Part shown: positions 60,701 to 64,000 of the stretch, piece after piece | Layout of the letters: every line of letters starts with the position of its first letter | Numbering within the stretch: the first letter of the stretch is position 1 | Assembly (NCBI RefSeq): GCF_028640845.1 | Contig: NC_080543.1 | Location: forward strand, 3,520,459 to 3,584,458 | Source: Ahaetulla prasina | Lineage: Eukaryota > Chordata > Lepidosauria > Squamata > Colubridae | Direction of reading: 5' to 3' | DNA length: 64,000 nt | Notes under the pieces: model-generated | What the model saw: the letters and a program-made list of their open reading frames with translations, nothing else | Told to the model about the DNA's origin: nothing | The model's database searches: none | Position numbers and translations under genes: made by a program

Positions 60701-60959
60701 TTTACATTTATATCTTGCCCTTCTCCGAAGACTCAGGGCGGCTTAAGCAATAGTCTTCATCCATTTGTATATTATATACAAAGTCAACTTATTGCTCCCA
60801 ACAATCTGGGTTCTCATTTTACCTACCTTATAAAGGATGGAAGGCTGAGTCAACCTTGGGCCTGGTGGGACTAGAACCTGCAGTAATTGCAAGCAGCTGC
60901 TGTTAATAACAGACAGACTTAGCAGTCTTAGCAGTCTGAGCCACCAGAGGCCCTCTCGT
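60700..60959 (-). mobile_element. tRNA-derived SINE with L2-like tail
   Basis: Antisense: tail CTTGCCCTTCTCCGAAGACTC, TATTGCTCCCAACAATCTGG, B-box region GGTGGGACTAGAACCTGCAG in reverse, A-box GTCTGAGCCACCAGAGGCCC. Inserted in the polypyrimidine tract. Confidence 0.85.
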
Positions 60960-61084
60960 CCACCTTTCCTCTCGTCCCTCCCTCCTTTCCTGTTCCCTTC
61001 CTCTCTCTCATTCCCCCTCCCTCCCTCCCTCCCTCCACATGTTCTTCTATATGGCATAGATTTCAGGATATTTTTCACCATTAG

Positions 61085-61495
61085 TTAAAGACTACTTCAG
61101 CTTTAATTGCAATAATACTAGAGCAACTAATAGATTTAAACTAAATGTCAACCGCTTTAATCTAGATTGCAGAAAATATGACTTCTGTAACAGAATCATC
61201 AGTGCTTGGAATACTTTACCTGACTCTGTGGTCTCTTCCCATAATCCTAAAAGTTTTATCCAAAAACTTTCTACTATTGACCTCACCCCATTCCTAAGAG
61301 GACCATAAGGGGCGTGCATAAGCGCACAAACGTGCCTACCGTTCCTGTCCTATTATTTTTCTTTTCTTCTTCCTATATATATATATATGCTTATACCTCC
61401 TTATATTTACTCATATATGTGTTTATATGCTATATAATCTTTTTGTACAATACCTACATATATTGTTGTGACAAAATAAATAAATAAATAAATTA
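61085..61495 (+). mobile_element. LINE type C 3' end
   Basis: GTTAAAGACTACTTCAGCTTT; codes FKLNVNRFNLDCRKYDFCNR and LTPFLRGP, then GGGGCGTGCATAAGCGCAC and TTGTTGTGACAAAATAAATA. About 95 percent like 42727-43090 by eye. Confidence 0.9.
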
Positions 61496-61539
61496 GAAAA
61501 CCATTCTTATACATTCTTATTCTTATTTTTAATGTATAT

Positions 61540-61680
61540 ACTGGTATATAAGGGGCATGCATGAGTGCACAAAAGTGCCTACCGTTCCTGTCCTATTGTT
61601 TTTCTATCATTATATGTGTTTGTATATAATGTTGTTGTGACAAAAATAAATAAATTAAAATAAATAAAATAAATATATAT
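61540..61680 (+). mobile_element. LINE type C 3' UTR, second copy
   Basis: AAGGGGCATGCATGAGTGCA to GTTGTTGTGACAAAAATAAATA; 3' UTR only. Confidence 0.8.
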
Positions 61681-61990
61681 GTATATATATATTTGCTCTG
61701 ACTAATATGTGATGTATACGGGTAGTTTTCCTCCTCCTCATTTTACATCGCAGGGAGGCGATGCTCACTGGCGAGATAACCCCGGGATATTTACACTTTC
61801 TAGTTCTTCTAAAATATTTCCAGGTGTAACTAACTCTTTTAAGTAGGGCTGAGGTTTTCTTGCCTTTAATTTCGCTTTTTCTCTGCTGCCCCCTGGTGGC
61901 GAGTACGGTCGCTAAAGACTCTGAAACTCTGAATAGTGAGTGGATTTAGATAGCAAAACTGCTGGTTGCTTCCTTAATCCTTCCTCCTTC
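61681..61990. other. Unassigned DNA
   Basis: No family recognised. Confidence 0.4.
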
Positions 61991-61999
61991 CCCTTAAGC

Positions 62000-62638
62000 C
62001 AGGGGTCTCCAACCTTGGCCACTTTAAGGCTTGTGGACTTCAACTCCCAGAATTCCTCAGCCAGCTTTGCTTTGCCGGCTGAGGAATTCTGGGAGTTGAA
62101 GTCCACAAGTCTGCAGAAAAAATAATTGCTACCAACCTGCCTTCCATTGAGGACCTGTATACTGCATGAATCAAGAAGAGGGCCGTGAAAATATTTGCAG
62201 ACCCCTCGCATCCTGGACATAAACTGTTTCAACTCCTACCCTCAAAACGACGCTATAGAGCACTGCACACTAGAACAACTAGACACAAGAACAGTTTTTT
62301 CCCGAAGGCCATCACTCTGCTAAACAAATAATTCCCTCAACACTGTCAGACTATTTACTGAATCTGCACTACTATTAATCGTTTCATAGTTCCCATCACC
62401 CATCTCTTTCCACTTATGACTGTATGACTATAACTTGTTGCTGGCAATCCTTATGATTTATATTGATATATTGACCATCAATTGTGTTGTAAATGTTGTA
62501 CCTTGATGAACGTATCTTTTCTTTTATGTACACTGAGAGCATCTGCACCAAGACAAATTCCTTGTGTGTCCAATCACACTTGGCCAATAAAATTCTATTC
62601 TATTCTATTCTAAAGTGGCCAAGGTTGGAGACCCCCTG
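62000..62638. mobile_element. Palindromic hAT MITE split by an L3 insertion
   Basis: Arms CAGGGGTCTCCAACCTTGGC (62000) and GGCCAAGGTTGGAGACCCCC (62618-62638). Flanks CCTTAAGC (61992-61999) and CCTTAAGG (62639-62646), 7 of 8 with central TA. The right arm breaks at AAGTCT (62112) and resumes at AAGTGG after 62610. Confidence 0.88.
62113..62611 (+). mobile_element. L3/CR1-type LINE 3' end nested in the MITE
   Basis: Codes ATNLPSIEDLYTA, a TGA at 62167, then KKRAVKIFADPSHPGHK to NSFFPKAITLLNK-like residues, 3' UTR and three ATTCT units. No long target duplication, only CT/TCT shared at the junction. Confidence 0.88.
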
Positions 62639-62639
62639 C

Positions 62640-62847
62640 CTTAAGGTCTTTGGGTGAGACCATGATGTGTAGAGTCCCACCTTCAAGAAGTCTTGAATGT
62701 TGGAAGAAATGGAAGGAAAGAGAAGGAGGGACACAGCACCGAGGAAGAGGGGCTTCAGCTACAAAGAGGATGGGGCCCGGAACGGATCCAGGAAAGAATC
62801 AGAATTTCCATGTGTAACTAACTCTTTACGGTTAATGTAACTAACTC
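62640..62847. other. Unassigned DNA
   Basis: No family recognised; TAACTAACTCTTTA is repeated at 62816 and 62839 next to the SINE and may be part of its target duplication. Confidence 0.4.
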
Positions 62848-62849
62848 TT

Positions 62850-63110
62850 TAAGGGCCTCTGGTGGCTCAGCAGACTAAGTCTGTCTGTTATTAACACAGC
62901 TGCCTGCAATTACTGCAAGTTCAAGCCCCACCAGGCCCAAGGTTGACTCAGCCTTCCATCCTTTATAAGGTAGGTAAAATGAGGACCCAGATTGTTGGGG
63001 GCAATAAAGTTGACTTTGTATATAATATACAAATGGATGAAGACTATTGCTTAACACAATGTAAGCCGCCCTGAGTCTTCGGAGAAGGGCGGGGTATAAA
63101 TTAAAAAAAA
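62850..63110 (+). mobile_element. tRNA-derived SINE with L2-like tail, full length
   Basis: Head GGGCCTCTGGTGGCTCAGCAG (A-box TGGCTCAGCAGA), B-box AAGTTCAAGCCCC near 62918, body with CCATCCTTTATAAGGTAGG, tail TGTAAGCCGCCCTGAGTCTTCGG-type hairpin (first 20 bases from 63060) and poly(A). RNA polymerase III type promoter; mobilised by an L2-type LINE by tail homology. Confidence 0.88.
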
Positions 63111-63111
63111 A

Positions 63112-63185
63112 AATTGACCTGGAAGGGACCTTGGAGGACTTCTAGTCCAGCCCCCTGCTCAAGCAGGAGATCAAACAACAGAAGA
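63112..63185 (-). mobile_element. CR1 3' terminal fragment
   Basis: GGAAGGGACCTTGGAGGACTT to CAAGCAGGAGATC, directly followed by a DNA transposon. Confidence 0.7.
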
Positions 63186-63595
63186 CAGGTAGTCCTCAAC
63201 TTACGACCACAACCGAGCCCCAACGTTTATGTTGCTAAGTGGGTTTGCCTGGTGAGTTTTGCCCCCGTTTTACGACTTTTTTGGCCATGTTTGTTAAGCC
63301 AAACGTCGCCGTTGTTAAATGAGTCACACGGTCGGTGGAGCGAATCTGGCTTCCCCCTTGACTTTTGCTTGCCAGAAGGTCGCAAAAGGGGATCGCGTCT
63401 CACACACACACACATGGGGACACTGCGACCGTCATAAATGTGAGGCGCTTTTCAAGCGTCCGAATGTAAATCTCGTGACCCTGGGGATGCTGCGAGGGTC
63501 GTAGGTGTGAAAAATGGTCATAAGTCACTTTTTTCCAGCGCTGTTGTAACTTCGAAGGGTCATTAAACGAACTGTTGTAAGTGGAGGACTACCTT
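63186..63595 (+). mobile_element. CAGGTAGTCC-type DNA transposon, complete
   Basis: CAGGTAGTCCTCAACTTACG to GTAAGTGGAGGACTACCT, about 409 bp, the best complete copy for defining ends. No transposase. Confidence 0.85.
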
Positions 63596-63599
63596 TAAC

Positions 63600-64000
63600 A
63601 GGATTGGAAGGGACCGTGGAGGTCATCTAGTCCAGGGGTCTCCAACCTTGGCAACTTTAAGACTTGTGGACTTCAACTCCCAGAGTTCCTCAGCCAGCAA
63701 AGCTGGCTGAGGAACTCTGGGAGTTGAAGTCCACAAGTCTTAAAGTTGCCAAGGTTGGAGACCCCTGTTCTAGTCCAACCCCTTGCCATTCGGGAAAAAT
63801 GGCTGTCCAATCTCTTAAAAACAGTGTTGTTGCACCCACAACTTCCGGTAGCAGGCTGTTCCACGGGTTAATTGTGCTCCCAGTCAGGAAATTTCTCCTC
63901 ATTTCTAGGTTGCTTCTCTCCTTGATTACTTTCCACCCGTGGCTTCTTGTCCTACCCTCAGGGGCCTTGGAGGACCTACATGAGTGTCCGAAAGACCAAA
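63600..64000 (-). mobile_element. CR1 LINE 3' end split by a palindromic MITE
   Basis: Antisense CR1 63600-63632 and 63768-64000 (window edge), including RRNFLTGSTINPWNS-coding codons near 63880. Confidence 0.88.
63633..63767. mobile_element. Palindromic hAT MITE, 135 bp, in CR1
   Basis: CAGGGGTCTCCAACCTTGGC ... GCCAAGGTTGGAGACCCCTG, nearly perfect arms around AAA. Flanks ATCTAGTC (63625-63632) and TTCTAGTC (63768-63775), 7 of 8, central TA, inside the CR1 3' end. Confidence 0.93.

Overview
The window looks like repeat-dense, gene-poor DNA from an advanced (colubroid) snake. This rests on the repeat mix: CR1 3' ends on both strands; L3/CR1-type LINEs that end in AATAG microsatellites, a combination reported from snakes; L2-type and L1 LINEs; an R4/Dong-type fragment; Sauria-type tRNA SINEs; and about 1.1 kb of (GATA)n, the Bkm-type repeat first isolated from a snake. 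I recognise no conserved host protein-coding gene. Nearly every long open frame is either a retrotransposon ORF or an artefact of a tandem repeat.

Layout. 0-9 kb: hammerhead-like Penelope debris, a CR1 > L1 > L3 nest, a CAGGTAGTCCTCGACTTAC-ended DNA transposon broken by a solo LTR and a fold-back element, a hAT-like element with 16 copies of a 41-42 bp unit, a dated L1 insertion, and CR1s. 9.17-12.40 kb: a 3.2 kb hAT-type element with a perfect 8-bp target duplication, enclosing non-repetitive DNA and a CpG-rich block. 12.9-23.15 kb: one small DNA transposon split by two L2-type LINEs, the second holding further nested insertions; its reverse transcriptase ORF (579 aa) is open. 23.3-24.4, 35.0-36.0 and 50.9-51.6 kb: three tRNA-SINE loci whose B-box segment has expanded into tandem arrays. 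24.8-29 kb: LINE ends, a solo LTR and an R4-type LINE. 29.2-34.1 kb: AATAG/AATGG/AATTG arrays, L3 tails and a near-identical 1.16 kb tandem duplication. 37.98-43.09 kb: a near full-length two-ORF LINE with an intact 387-aa ORF1 and a broken ORF2. 43.4-44.5 kb: a pentanucleotide array with higher-order structure. 44.8-47 kb: another DNA transposon split by LTR, SINE, L2 and CR1. 51.7-52.55 kb: a 36-bp tandem repeat inside a 203-codon frame, the best candidate for a host exon. 52.6-55.05 kb: palindromic MITE, fold-back element and two solo LTRs. 55.6-57.0 kb: the GATA array with a nested MITE. 57-64 kb: CR1, polypyrimidine tracts, SINEs, LINE 3' ends and palindromic hAT MITEs.

How the parts relate. 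The elements are substrates and landing sites for each other. LINE ends act as SINE tails (the CCGCCCTGAGTC hairpin) and as microsatellite seeds (AATAG). L3 copies appear to have mediated the tandem duplication. hAT-type MITEs carry 8-bp duplications, five of them with central TA. Five solo LTRs keep 5-bp duplications, and the three LTR families share a short basic peptide upstream of their TATA box.

All calls are from reading the sequence by eye; family names are by resemblance and were not checked against a database. Boundaries without a stated target duplication are approximate to about 10-30 bases.
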